From positions 1 through 64,000 of the forward strand of contig JBAIAA010000605.1 in NCBI GenBank assembly GCA_037893245.1: DNA of 64,000 nt, read 5' to 3'. The position numbers and the translations under genes are program-made. A model generated the notes under the pieces. The model searched no databases, was not told the DNA's origin, and was given only the letters and a program-made list of their open reading frames with translations. This document shows, one piece after another, positions 8,012 to 19,039 of this stretch (its first letter is position 1; every line of letters begins with the position of its first letter). Source of the stretch: Crossaster papposus. Lineage: Eukaryota > Echinodermata > Asteroidea > Velatida > Solasteridae.

Positions 8012-10618
8012 GTAAAAGCACAAAGTGTTAAATTAAACACTTACATGAGTTTGGAAGTGACCGCACTTTAAAGTGTTGAATCCAGCATTTGAAATGTTAA
8101 ATCCAACCCATAATTTAAACTGTTAATTTAACATTTAAAATGTTGGTCATTCACCGAACTCATGCAAGTGTTGGATTCATAACTTAGGTTTGCAGGTTAT
8201 ATGTTGATTATATAGAGGGCCTGTAGTCGGCATGCTATCCAGGATCCAACTAGTCTTGAATCAAGACTGTGTTTATCGTTTGTGTCGATTCTGCCGATCC
8301 TCGTTTAGTTGCACCAGGTACACCAATATAGGGGGCTAGTGTAGTGTATACAGTACACACTGTACACTCTTAACCAGTTCGCGCATGGATTATTTTAACA
8401 TCACCGAGCCGAGGGGCGGGATTAGTTTCAACGAAACTCGATCCGAAGCGGGTTGAGGCCGATAATGCCGGGAAGCACACCCACGCATTTCCGGCTTTGC
8501 TCGCTGCTGACAGACATTTCCGAACTTGAACTTGGCGTGTTTATGCGTCATCCGTTTTGAATTTGGGGAAATTTGCGTATCATACGTTATCCGGCGCGAA
8601 CTGGTTAACCCAGTCTTGACGCAAATCCTATGACAGAAAAAGACCCCCCCCCCCTTTCCCCTCCCCCGCAAGGTATAGGTATCTGAATAATGTATATGTA
8701 TTGTAACGTTTGTGTCGGTTGGCCGATAGAGGGCACTAGAGCGATTCTATGGTGGAATTGCCTGGTGCTCCCTGACGATACGCCTGGGAGACCCGTTCTA
8801 GATAGCGCATATACGCCGAACCGGTTTATACCAGGGGTGCGTTCCACTTACGCGAACTGTTTGCGCGAACGTTCGCCTACGTTTTGAGTTGGCGTTATAG
8901 TGGAAGTGGAACGATATTTAAAAACTACATTTTTAAAATGGCGGCGCCCAGTGACAGTGTCGTCGTTTGGTTGGCTGCTTTTTGTCCAACTCATTATTTT
9001 TCTTTAAAAGATCTCTGTGACTGCTCAAAACAACCCACCGTTTATAACGAAAAGTATGAAACGTAAATCAAAACCGTGAAAAGAAAACCGTCGGCTGTTA
9101 ACTTCTCCGCCATCTTTAAAATACGTCACTGGCCAACAGCGAACAGCTCGGAATGTCGTTCGCCGTTTTCGCTAACGTTTGCCAACATAATTGGCGAACA
9201 TTGCGTTCCACTCAGGCGAACAACGCTAACGTTGGCCAACGTTGGCAACGTTCGCTTGAGCGGAACGCACCCCAGTTCCAGTGCCGCATGATAGCGGTTA
9301 TTAGCTTCATGTTACTTGTTTTGACCGGAGAAGTGTGCATTAAAACTGCCTAAGAATTACCAGAAAACACAGAATACCTGTCCGAGTTTCCTTTCTGTGT
9401 GTGTCCACCCCAGAGAACGGTTTTCGTTACAGTATTAAGCTTTAAAAAGCTTAGAGGTCAATAAAGTTTAATGATAAATTTCCAAATTGGTTTGACATTG
9501 AATGCGAGAGTTGAATAAAAAGTTCTGGAAAAAAAAATATGTAAAACATGCTGACTTTAAAAGGGACATCCGTCCTGGAAAGTGCCCAATTAAATGGGCA
9601 ACAAAACGCGATTTTAACGAGAAAGTGCACTGAACTATGGAGTTCTATATCTGCCACCTCGCGTCGCGGATCTCCCCTCGCGGATCTCCCCTCGCGGATC
9701 TCCCCTCGCGGATCTCGCGTCGCGGATCTCGCGTCGCGGATCTCGCGTCGCGGATCTCGCGTCGCGGATCTCGCGTCGCGGATCTCGCGTCGCGGATCTC
9801 GCGTCGCGGATCTCGCGTCGCGGATCTCGCGTCGCGGATCTCGCGTCGCGGATCTCGCGTCGCGGATCTCGCGTCGCGGATCTCGCGTCGCGGATCTCGC
9901 GTCGCGGATCTCGCGTCGCGGATCTCGCGATGCGAGATCCGCGACCCGCGGGGCGAGATCCGCGACGCGAGATCCGCGAGGGGAGATCCGCGATGCGAGA
10001 TCCGCGGCGCGAGGTGGCAGATATAGAACTCCATACTGAACAGAGCATTTAAACAATTATAAACGTCCACACAGCCACCCTTTAAAAAGATACCGGGTTT
10101 GTGTCAATTGCGCAAGTTCTCCCTCAGAGGTCAAAATTGCAGAAACTCTCACAATTGAGCTGAGTTTGGGTGCTATACTTGTGATTGCATTCGCACATGT
10201 TGCACCTCTCATGCCCACGGGCATTTGTTGGGAATGTTTCATATGTTTCATTGTGGAGTGTCGTGGCCGAGCGGTTAAGAGCTTGGTTTTCTGTTCCGCA
10301 GAGCGTGAGTTCGAGTCTCGGTGTGGACACGTGTGTCCTTAAGCAAGGCAATTAAACCACTATTGCTTCGTCCTTCGGATGGGACGTAAAGTTGTAGGTC
10401 CCGTGTGTTGTATAATTTATAATGTGTGTATATATCTTTCCCATTATAACATTATAAAATTGTATAATGCACGTAAAAGAACCCAGAACACTTATCGCTA
10501 AGAGAAGGGGTTTGCCCCGGTGTTCCTGGCTGACACAGCCTCTGTCTACGGGTTTCTTCAGGCTTACGAGCTACAGTGCCTTGAGCACTTTTGAAGGATC
10601 CTTGGTTTCATTACCAGA

Positions 10619-10649
<31 letters not shown>

Positions 10650-13600
10650 TATGTAGGCCTAAACTGTGCTCTTTCCAAAACAGGGGTCACTATCAAATCA
10701 GTCAGTTGTTGTGCAGCGATCATCGCTGATAATCGCCCCAGTTATTCCCTCATGGAGAAGTCTCCAGGAACTGGGATTTGTTTTCAGCGTGCAAATCAAG
10801 TTTCCTCTAAAACGATGAGAGAATTATACATTGTTTCTGGTGAACTTTGACCCTGCATGCAGGATGTTTAGTACCTCATGTTTCTGTCTGTGAACTTTGT
10901 ATGACTATTAAGTTGACTGAATAACACCCATACACTGACGTTCCAGTTAGGGCGAATAATCTCGACCCAAAGAACACTCCCCTGAACACCCCCACCCTTC
11001 AACCCACCCTCCCCCATAGATTTTTAAGCCACTATACTAGTCTGAAACAGAGGTAAGTTGGTCATTTTTCACTTTGGTTTGTTCTGTGATTCTAAGGTTG
11101 TGACAGTGGTTTTGGCCATGCGACTGCCAAGTATCTCGACGCTCTTGGCGTGCAAGTCTTTGCAGGCTGTCTGTTTCCAGACGGTGAGGGCGCTTCTCGG
11201 CTAACAGCTGACTGTTCGGATAAGCTACGTGTCATCCCATTGGACGTCACTAAGCAGGAGGCTGTTGATGCTGCCATAGCAACCATCACGTCATCTACTG
11301 GCGATGAGGGTAGGACACCGATTTTAATAGTACTCTTCAAGTTATCCTAACCCTGTAATTACTGTAACCCACCAACTGCAAACCCAACCCGAACTAACAT
11401 AACCAGTTCGTGTCGGATGCCGTGTATACACGCAAAGTTTGCTGGTGTTCAAAACGGTACGGATAAACACGTCACGGGCAAGGCCGGAAATATCTGTCAG
11501 CGACCGATTTGCAGTGAGCGAGGCCGGAAGGTGTGCTACCCACAGATGCCAGCCTGAACCCGTCTCCGGATCGAGGTTCGTAAAAACAAAAACAAAGGCT
11601 GAGCCAGGTCAATGTCAAAAACAATCCCGGCTCAAGCTGGTTTAATGTTAGAGAAAATGCTAATTATTATACACGTACATTTATATTTATTCGTTTCTCA
11701 ATTACAAAAGCACATCAATATAACACGACAATTTATTATGATATAATACAATTCTCGCAGAGTTTGTACACTAAATTATTCACCAAAAATTTAAACAAGG
11801 ACAGATATTGGATACTGTTAAGTTGAATACATTTATATGCGAAGTGAACGGTACTCAAAATACCACAACATATCTGACCTAGCAGGAATATTTATGAATC
11901 CATTTATGTGTTTATGGCTGAGTTGGGTCAAACGTGTACGTATGCGCCCTCTTGCAGGTTTATGGGGTGTGGTCAATAACGCAGGCATTTTGTTGTGTTC
12001 CGAGTTGGAGATTACGTCCATGGAGACTTTCCAACGACATCTTGATGTGAACCTACTCGGTCAAATCCGTGTCGTCAAGGCAACATTGCCTCTACTGCGC
12101 AAGTCCAGAGGCCGAATCGTCAGCATCAACAGTGCAAATAGTACGTTTTAATTTGTATAGTAATAGGCGTTAGATTATCCCGTTTCAAACTGTTGGACTA
12201 TAAGGTTTAATACACCTAAAACAAGTCAACCAAAGTCACTTCATGAGTCAATCAGTCTGTCAGGTATACAAACAAACCTACAATTTGTACACGTGGCCAT
12301 TATTTTTGAATTACTCACACAAACATAATAGTTTTTATTTGGGATGGGTATAGACGAACTTACGTGTACTTTGTCTTCCGCGGCCCCGCGGTAACTTATA
12401 CCGGGACATTCTTTCGTGTAATTCTACCGTGCTTTGCCACTTTTATACCGCGACTTATGTATGCACTACCCTAATTGGAGGGAGAATTTCTCCGCGAGCT
12501 CATTAGCATGAAATGTGCCCCCCACAAAAAAAAAAGGGAAAAAAGAGGCTGTTTGCTTACAAAAAATGGTGGGATTGTGTAAATATAGCCTAGGAACAAC
12601 TCCCCTGTTTTTGAGCTTCAATCTGAGGGCAGACTTGATAAAATTACGGTTGAAAAATGGGTCCTAATTGCCCTAGAACGTGGAGGGATGCCATTTGTAA
12701 AACGGCTGTTTGCAGGCTCGAAAAGTATTACTGTTTGGGAAGTGAGTTTCTTTTGGTGTGAATATTAACAAATTGAATTAGCTAACCCACCAAAAATTGA
12801 AAAGAAATGGAAAGATAAAGACCAAGACAATAATTTGATTGTTGTTTGAGAAACCCCAGTGATGTTGGTGTGCATGAAGCTTGGCCCTGAACTTTGTTGA
12901 TTTTACATTGTTTTCAATGGGACTTGAATTAGGCTGGTGCACCCTTATACGTTTTATTCTTTGTGCAAGACTGGCAGAATGTCACACATTGTGGGCGCTG
13001 TGCACACTCACATTATTTGGACCTTATGACAAAGCAGTTTGCGCGTGGTCGCAGTACTCCTCCACAGGGGGGCGAGGTTGTTCTTATTGAACTTTTTAGC
13101 GTCCTTGATGACTTGCCGCAGCTGAGCGAAAACTTTCGGCCACCAATTTTCGGCCTGGTAGTTTTACATCACCGCCGCGGTACGTTGACAGGAACGTAGT
13201 TAGACTACCGCGCGTTCCCATTGGATTTAATGTTGTCATTCTTCAGAAAAGTCGCGGTACGTTAACCAACAAAAGTCCAATGGGAACACGGCTTTAGCTT
13301 CTTGATCTTCTCCATACCGCCAGACTCTGGACACGAACAAATATGAAGACAATGCATCTCCTACAGAAGTATTTCTTGAGGATTGCCCAAATATCCCTTC
13401 AATTTCTCTCCCTGCTGCGTCCAATGTTAAGTTAATGGTACCTATGTAATCGGGGGAAAAACTTAAATCGCAGATACCCATATCAATGAGTAGATACATT
13501 GTACCCTAACAGAGACCACTTTGACCGGCAGGTCATTTCTACATGCCTGTTTTGGGAGCATACGGCATCTCTAAAGCAGCTGCTGAGATGTTCAGTAATG

Positions 13601-14586
13601 TCTTGCGATTGGAAATGAAGAAATGGGGCATTATGGTGATTACCATTCATCCAGGAGGTTTTAAAACTGGTAAGAATCAACACTGGCTATCCGAATCAAA
13701 TTCTTGGCAGACGACATAAAATACCACTGTTTACGTTGTAGCATTGAGAAAGACGATTTGAAGCGAGACTCTGAGGCGTGATAAGACTCCACAAAAGATA
13801 AGATTTTCTAAAGAATGTACGTTTTCTTTTGCACTCATTAGAAGTCACGGCGCTGCCATGCAACCAGGTACTATACATTCAAAACCTCCACACGGTTCAA
13901 CAGCAATTTTACACTGAGCAAAATAATCCCTGAAACGGCATTATTTAAAGCATATTGTGCATTTGTCTCAAAAGTACATACTTAAAGTTTTCTGAGTTCA
14001 AACCAAGAATGAATCTGCCTCCCAACTATATACCGACATTGGCAATAAGTTTAGGAATCCTGCTAACATTATTCACTGTACTGCTGCCCCCAAACCCTCT
14101 ATCAGCTGTTTGAGTTGTGGGAAAGGTAAACAACTGAGACAATTTAGGCTAACCTTTAGAGAAACTATCCCCTTCAAATTGGAAGCGAGAAGGCCAAGTT
14201 TAAAATGTACTGATCATTATTCTCTGCATGCATTTGTTTGGACAGATATTTTATCCAACCTTCGTTCCTCACAAGAAAAGTGTTACGAACAACTCACTCC
14301 AGACCTCAGGAAGTATTATACACCGGAGTACTTTCAGACATTTCTGAACAAGATGGAGTCGAAGACGGGATACTCTCCTCCATCGGATCTGACGCCAGTG
14401 TGCAGCGCAGTGACTAAAGGTTTATTGGAGCAAGTACCAAGTACCAATTACCGATGTGGCATGTTGGCTGGTACAATGGTCAGATCTGCACAATGGTTAC
14501 CAACCAAGCTCTTTGAATACCTTGTATGTAAAAGCGATTTTAACAAAGAACCGGATTTGATTCTAGATGGGGCTAAAGACTGTTAG
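7825..14586 (+). CDS. SDR9C-type short-chain dehydrogenase (BDH1/HSD17B2/RDH-like), five coding exons
   Basis: Coding exons 7825-8011, 11097-11309, 11958-12140, 13532-13669 and 14246-14586 join in frame (every junction phase 1) to give 353 residues. Residues about 6-22 and 27-46 are hydrophobic and should anchor the enzyme in the ER or mitochondrial membrane. TGCDSGFG (62-69) is the NAD(P)-binding glycine motif typical of this branch; NNAG is at 140-143; the catalytic set is Ser192, Tyr205 and Lys209 (YGISK). The C-terminal part aligns in character with BDH1 and HSD17B2 (PVCSAVTKGL). Members oxidise or reduce hydroxyl groups on steroids, retinoids or hydroxybutyrate; the substrate here cannot be told from sequence. 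An intact alternative exon 1 lies at 1567-1753. Acceptors end in CTAAG, TGCAG, GGCAG and GACAG. I see no canonical AATAAA before the Harbinger element at 14725. Confidence 0.9.
8022..8187. mobile_element. Palindromic MITE in SDR intron 1 (copy 2, decayed)
   Basis: This is the counterpart of 1764-1927. The terminal palindromes have lost symmetry here (AGTGTTAAATTAAACACTTA on the left, GTTGGATTCATAACTTAGG on the right), while the middle is nearly the same. It shows which positions have changed since the block duplicated. Confidence 0.65.
8834..9273. mobile_element. 440-bp MITE, GCGTTCCACTTACGCGAAC family, copy 2 (inverted)
   Basis: The ends GGGGTGCGTTCCACTTACGC and GCTTGAGCGGAACGCACCCC are inverted. 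It is the reverse complement relative of 4595-5034 and the same 440 bp in length. The copies differ by scattered substitutions. No coding capacity. Confidence 0.85.
9637..10034. mobile_element. 398-bp hairpin element with 14-bp minisatellite interior
   Basis: The ends ATGGAGTTCTATATCTGCCA and TGGCAGATATAGAACTCCAT are exact inverted repeats. The flanks ACTGAACT and ACTGAACA match at 7 of 8 positions. The interior is about 20 tandem copies of a 14-mer (CGCGGATCTCGCGT) that then switches to the opposite orientation near 9930, so most of the element can fold back. Every frame on both strands is open across it, giving arginine-rich false ORFs. Confidence 0.85.
10252..10650 (+). mobile_element. tRNA-derived SINE (Leu/Ser-like head) with (AAT)n tail
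   Basis: The head reads GTGGCCGAGCGGTTAAGAGC (A box of a class II tRNA type) and GAGTTCGAGTCTC (B box), closely followed by a body and a (AAT)n run at 10621-10648. The tRNA-like stems at 10253-10328 pair partly. It lies in the 2.1-kb stretch that separates the two halves of SDR block copy 2. Confidence 0.7.
10791..10977 (+). repeat. Detached end of the duplicated SDR block
   Basis: This matches 2403-2594 in direct orientation, including TACATTGTTTCTGGTGAAC and AGTTGACTGAATAACACCC. In copy 1 it is separated from the exon-1 block only by the poly-C tract; here 2.1 kb of SINE and foldback elements lies between. SDR exon 2 starts 120 bp downstream. Confidence 0.8.
11310..11957 (+). other. SDR9C intron 2
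   Basis: GT-AG intron (donor GATGAGG|GTAGG, acceptor CTTGCAG). It holds a short stretch at about 11430-11540 that resembles 2160-2240 of the duplicated block; otherwise A/T-rich with nothing recognised. Confidence 0.7.
12141..13531 (+). other. SDR9C intron 3 with repeat relics
   Basis: The intron runs from donor AAATA|GTACG to acceptor CCGGCAG. It contains the second copy of the window-start repeat (12786-12950) and, at about 13085-13296, a truncated inverted relative of the element at 40979-41346 (ends CCATTGGA...TCCAATGGGAACACGGCT). No other coding exon is needed to keep frame. Confidence 0.7.
13670..14245 (+). other. SDR9C intron 4, nothing recognised
   Basis: Donor AACTG|GTAAGA, acceptor TGGACAG. 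The 576 bp between contain no repeat or gene I recognise. Confidence 0.6.
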
Positions 14587-15045
14587 AATTTATCAATAAG
14601 GGAAATAATTAAGGTACGTATACAAATGACTTCTAATGACCCCTACGTGACCTGTGACCTCAGTAATCCAATAATCACTTACATACAAAAGTGACCTCTA
14701 ATCTCAAACTTTAACTCAATGTTAAGGCGCTGTCACACTGTTGCGTATGGCACCAGTGTATGATTTGCGTATTAAAATTCAAAAAATATTTTGCATACGC
14801 ACAACAAGCCCTTGAAAATACAGAATTGTGCTTATACTTACCGTATTGAACCTATTTGTAGCGTATAAGTAGCGTATGAGTAGCGTACGGCCAGCGTATA
14901 GCCTGCGTATAGCCTGCGTATGACCAGCGAATGTCAGCAAATGTCAGCGTCTGCCAGCGTATGACCAGCGTATGTCAGCGTATAACCAGCGTATGGGCTG
15001 CGTATGGCCAGCGTACTATGCGTATGGATAGCGTATTAGTAGCGT

Positions 15046-15840
15046 ATGAGTAGCGTATTCACAGCGCATGCCCAGCGTGCCGCCTATCACGTGACAAGTG
15101 GCTATAAGCGGCGGTATTTTCACATTGCAAGATATCTTGATGCTGCCGAGAATGCCTGCGCTGACCTGGAAATTGGCCTGGATGAGCTCACCCCTACCCC
15201 CTCATCCCCCCCTTCAGCCTCACGCAAGTGACCTCAGGAACCGGACGGCGCCCTCCTTGAGTCCCTACAGAAGAGAGTTGCTGAGTCACGCACCATCCTC
15301 AAGGACCTTTCCAAAGCCCAGAAGCAGCCCATCACAGCCCGAACAGCCTTTGCCAACTACGTTCGAGACAGCCTGCTGACCATGTCCAAGGCCAAGTACA
15401 AGAAGACAAGGTCCACCATCAACAGGTTGCTGTCTGACCTGGGGCCAATTTCATAGAGCTGCTTAAGCATAAAAATTGCTTAAGCACAAAACATTCTTGT
15501 TTAGTAAAACCAGCTTACCAGCCACAACTCCATGTGATGTATTTTTTGTGTGAATAGTATTTAGCTGTTGTTAGCTTAGCATAACTATCACATGGAACTT
15601 TGGCTCTTAACTTGATTTGCCAAGCAAGGGTTTTTGTGCTTAAGCAAAGTGTTTTGCTTAAGCAGCTCTATGAAATTGGCCCCAGATGGATGAGGACAGT
15701 GATGATGACATTCCAAGTGCCATGGGAGCTCCCCCATCCAAGAAACCCAGCAAGCCCGCCACTCTCAAGCACCTCACCAACTGCGGCCCAGTCTAGCACC
15801 GTCCTTTGGCTCGTACGGCTCCTCAGCACCATCATCTCAC
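15046..15840 (+). pseudogene. Harbinger accessory (Myb/MADF-BESS-like) protein, broken
   Basis: The frame encodes RYLDAAENACADLEIGLDEL, a Ser/Pro stretch, then, after an in-frame TGA at 15229, a basic helical region ending FANYVRDSLLTMSKAKYKK and NRLLSDL, which has the look of a BESS-type dimerisation domain. A MITE breaks it at 15441; after the MITE the text resumes as DEDSDDDIPSAMGAPPSKK. PIF/Harbinger elements usually encode such a Myb-like partner, which carries the transposase to the nucleus and to DNA. Domain naming is by eye; the location between Harbinger ends is the stronger argument. Confidence 0.6.
15441..15683. mobile_element. MITE nested in the Harbinger accessory gene
   Basis: The ends GGGGCCAATTTCATAGAGCT and AGCTCTATGAAATTGGCCCC are perfect inverted repeats, continuing into GCTTAAGCA motifs. 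It interrupts the accessory frame just after NRLLSDL. A relative of the tip is visible at about 63170-63222 ('gtgcttagcagctccgtgaaa'). Confidence 0.85.
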
Positions 15841-15845
15841 GATAA

Positions 15846-16520
15846 TATGTTAAACAAATGTCTCAAAAGAGCCGCGCGGATAATCCTTAAATGTACCTTC
15901 CTCACCCCTTCAGAGGATATGTTTGCTCGTCTTAATTGGGCCCCTTTTTCAAAAAGAGTCAAGTCAAAAAAGGCTATTCTTGTCTTCAAAAGTATCAACA
16001 AAATGACTCCTTTGTACATGACAAATATTTTCAAACCACTTCGCGAAACAAGGCAATCAACCCACACGGCACTGAAAGTTCCTTTCGCCAAAAAAGAATG
16101 CTACGCCACAAGTTTCGCTGTGAGTGGTGCAAATATTTGGAATAATCTGCCCGAACAATTGCAAACATTGGACTCATTAAGCACATTTAAATCAGAGCTC
16201 CGACATGCCATCTGAGTGTTAGATATTATGCCAATTGCGCTGATCTACGGAGTTAGAACTTGGTTGCCACTATAATGTGGAGCCGGATAGGAATTTCCCC
16301 TTCTTATTTTTCACCTAAAAGGGTTTTTTATTTGGCGGGTTTTCGCCTATCTCGTAAATCAGAATTAGTATTAATGTTTAGAATTCCTGTAATATCCTTG
16401 TATTTATAATATGTACTGTTATTTTATTTGATGATGTATGCAGGGCCCCAATGAAAACCAGTTTTAAACTGTTTGGGCACACCCTGGGTAAAGAAATGGA
16501 ATAAATAAAATAAATAAATC
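15846..16520 (+). mobile_element. LINE 3' fragment (ORF2 C-terminus plus tail), copy 1
   Basis: The open frame 15847-16215 reads KCLKRAARIILKCTFLTPSE and later ANIWNNLPEQLQ, typical of the post-RT C-terminal region of CR1/Jockey-like LINEs. It is followed by a 3' tail ending in an (AATAAATA)n run at 16497-16520. It is 5'-truncated and sits inside the Harbinger element. The fragment at 19200-19855 belongs to the same family. Confidence 0.75.
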
Positions 16521-16539
16521 AACCTCCGAGCAGTATCAG

Positions 16540-16800
16540 CCAGCTCCCCACATGTGGAGAAACGTGCCTCCAGCATCATCAGTGTGAGGTTCACAATCTA
16601 TGGAGTACAATGAGCAGTACCACCAGCAACCCTTACATAATACACATCAGCAGATGCCTCCACATCCTTCTCTACATCACATGATGCCTTCTCCCCAGCA
16701 ACCTTCTCAGCAAACTCAGCAGCAGCAGCAGCAACAGCGCACCCCACCGCCACCACAGTGTCTGCCGCCTTGGGTTCTGCTGCCCAGTTACTGAGGAACC
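16540..16800 (+). pseudogene. C-terminal Gln/Pro-rich tail of the Harbinger accessory protein
   Basis: The frame reads SEQYQPAPHMWRNVPPASS, one stop, then MEYNEQYHQQPLHNTHQQ followed by a poly-Gln run and a stop at about 16793. It continues the same strand and style as 15046-15840 on the other side of the LINE insertion. Confidence 0.5.
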
Positions 16801-16879
16801 AGCCCAGTCCAACCCAGCCTAGTTCAGGCACAGCCTTACAGACCAGCTTCCCGAACATTTCCGGTCTGTCCAACATCTA

Positions 16880-17045
16880 AGGACTTAGTGGCTACCTGGA
16901 TTCTCCGCATGAAGTTCTTGAATGGTCTTTGGTCTTCGTTTCGGAGCTCCACCAAAAGCTTGTCGTAGATGTCAAACTGCCGTCGCCTGCCGATCCATGG
17001 TCTCACCCAAACTTCACGTCTTCTTCTTCTTCTCCTCCTCCTTTT
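16880..17045 (-). pseudogene. Harbinger transposase, N-terminal remnant
   Basis: The reverse strand translates as RRRREVWVRPWIGRRRQF, then DIYDKLLVELRNEDQRPF, then KNFMRR. The W-V-R-P-W and 'ED..F.NF.R' pattern is the standard start of PIF/Harbinger (HARBI1-like) transposases. The DDE catalytic part is absent, so the element cannot mobilise itself. Confidence 0.75.
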
Positions 17046-18016
17046 TCAGATTATGTTCTGTTGGATCTGGTGAACTGCAAAATTGATCAGATCATGCTAG
17101 TGCTGGAGAAGAGCTAGCTCCATCCTCTCTGGTCTGGGGTCAAAGAAGAACTGAAGAAGAGCTAGAAATAGGAGCCTATATACATGTATATACTTTCTCA
17201 AAACGCTGGCAATACGCTGGTATATACGCTGGCCATACGCCAATAATACGCTAGTTGTACGCTAAATACGTTACTCAATCGTCAGGCATACGCCAATATG
17301 TCTATATACGTTGCAGATACGTCAGACATACGTTAGAAGTACGTTACTCATACGCTATCAATGCGCTATCAATACGCTAGCTGTATGGTAAACCTTCATG
17401 CCAACCTATGGCAACTTATGTCCAGCGTACTCGACCTATGCGTAACCTACCTCTGGCGTACCTCTGGCGTATTCAGCGTATGCATAGCGTATGCCTAGCG
17501 TATGCTTAGCGTATGAACCATACGCAGGCATACGCACACAATTTTTAAGCAGGCTTACAAAATTAGTTCGGCCTCGGCGTATCCCAGCGTATATCAGCGT
17601 ATGCCACCGTGCTTGTAACGTATACAACCTATCCCTAACGTACCCCTACCGTATGACAGCGTATAGGCCTGCGTATGAGTGATATTTTAATACGCAACTC
17701 ATACGCTGGTGCCATACGCAACAGTGTGACAGCGCCTTTAGTGGGGATCATTACGTTACAAGTGCATTGAAAGAAATTTGATTTATTTTAAAAGTCTGTT
17801 TATATAAGGGAACAAATATCAGCTAAATGATGTAAACAATACCCTCGGGATTGGAAACAATTGTCATACTTTAGTAACACCAATTTACGAAGGAGGAGAT
17901 AAATGTAGTACAGGTAACTATCGGCCTATTTCTATACTGCCAATTATATCTAAGATTTTAGAAAGATGGGTGCACTCATCAGATTCCTAGTTGCCAGTCA
18001 GGATTTAGACCCTTGC

Positions 18017-18755
18017 ACTAATGGCCCAGTCACAATGTCGGCGATCTGTCGGGGATTAGTTTGGCCGGGGGTCGTCGTAGAAAATAAAGAATCCTTGAAC
18101 AATCCTAGCAATAATCCTAATAAAAGTGGAGCAGTCACATTGTCTGAGATTTGTTCAAGGATTTTGACCCGGTTTTGTCGAAAAATTGTGGGATTAGCCT
18201 CCGATCGCCTCCGATTGCATCGGAGACGATATCTGCAGCAAGAGCGTCTCAAACTTTTAGCGATCCGATCGGAGGCGCCCTTATATACACGGCGATTTAC
18301 TACGATTCCACCGTACGATTCGTCGGAGACGATCACAGAAAGCGTACGAATCGTCGCAGGGCGCCCCCGATTCAGTCGGAGGGCGCCGGAGACCACTCGC
18401 AGACATTGAATCTCAACCTGAATTTCCAATCCCACACAGAATCTTGCGACTAGTCTCAGATTATTCGGAGGACGCCTCCGATTAATCGGAGGGCATCGTA
18501 GGTCATCGGAGATTGTGTCTGGGATGCCCAAAATGCGTGAAAAATCTTGCGAGCAATCTTAAAATTTTAAGTTCAAAGTTGGGGACCGCGACGGGTGTGG
18601 CGATGCCTAAAAAATCTGCGACAAGCCGCAGGCGTCCGGAGAGCGCCTCCGACGGGTGCAAAATCGTGAGATCTGTCTCAAGATTTTGTTCAAATTTCCC
18701 GGTTTTACCCATCGCCGACGCATCGCAACTGATTTGTGACTGGCCCATTAACTGA
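18017..18755. mobile_element. Inverted-repeat element inside the LINE, CTCCGAT-motif interior
   Basis: The ends TAATGGCCCAGTCACAATG and TTGTGACTGGCCCATTA are inverted. The interior is dominated by CCTCCGAT/ATCGGAGG variants in both orientations. There is no coding capacity. Terminal sequence resembles the elements at 23098-23967 and 14725-17737 (GGC-C-GTCACA). Confidence 0.75.
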
Positions 18756-19039
18756 AAACTCCCTACACGACTTAACAAACAATGGAGAAGTTACAGGCAG
18801 TGTGTTTATAGACCTCAGTAAAGCATTTGATTGTGTTGATCATTCTATCCTACTTAAGCAACTAGAAACGATGAACATGTCATCTTCTGTAACTAATGAT
18901 TTAAGTTGTAATAACCCAGATGGATCTTGTCTTAATACATTTCCGAGCTGTGTACACTTTTGTTAAAACTTGTGTACAATGTATGTGTAAAGTTAATAAT
19001 GTGGTACAGTATAAAACGTGTTTTTCTTTAAACCTTTGT

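Larger units (their letters stand above)
6287..8645 (+). repeat. Segmental duplication copy 2: promoter/exon-1 block of the SDR9C gene
   Basis: This block matches 455-2366 over its whole length apart from two insertions here (6732-7015, 7329-7622). It ends at a short poly-C tract (8646-8654) matching the tract of copy 1. It contains exon 1B, which is the nearer first exon to the rest of the SDR9C gene. Confidence 0.85.
14725..17737. mobile_element. PIF/Harbinger DNA transposon, internally decayed, TSD TTA
   Basis: The ends AGGCGCTGTCACACTGTTGC are inverted, flanked by the 3-bp duplication TTA (14722-14724, 17738-17740), the size expected of PIF/Harbinger. Subterminal arms (14760-15070 and 17180-17720) are filled with degenerate GCGTATG/CATACGC repeats in mirror orientation. 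Inside, the plus strand carries a broken DNA-binding-type accessory protein gene (15046-15840, 16540-16800), and the minus strand keeps only the N-terminal piece of a transposase (16880-17045). A 243-bp MITE (15441-15683) and a LINE tail (15846-16520) are nested inside. Confidence 0.85.

Noticed and set aside
9451-10070. Several overlapping 130-200 codon Arg/Ser/Asp-rich frames on both strands
   Set aside because: All are readthroughs of the 14-bp minisatellite in the 9637-10034 hairpin; all frames are open because the repeat lacks stop codons.
10252-10328. tRNA-Leu/Ser gene
   Set aside because: A and B boxes are present, but stems are incomplete and a SINE body with an (AAT)n tail follows.
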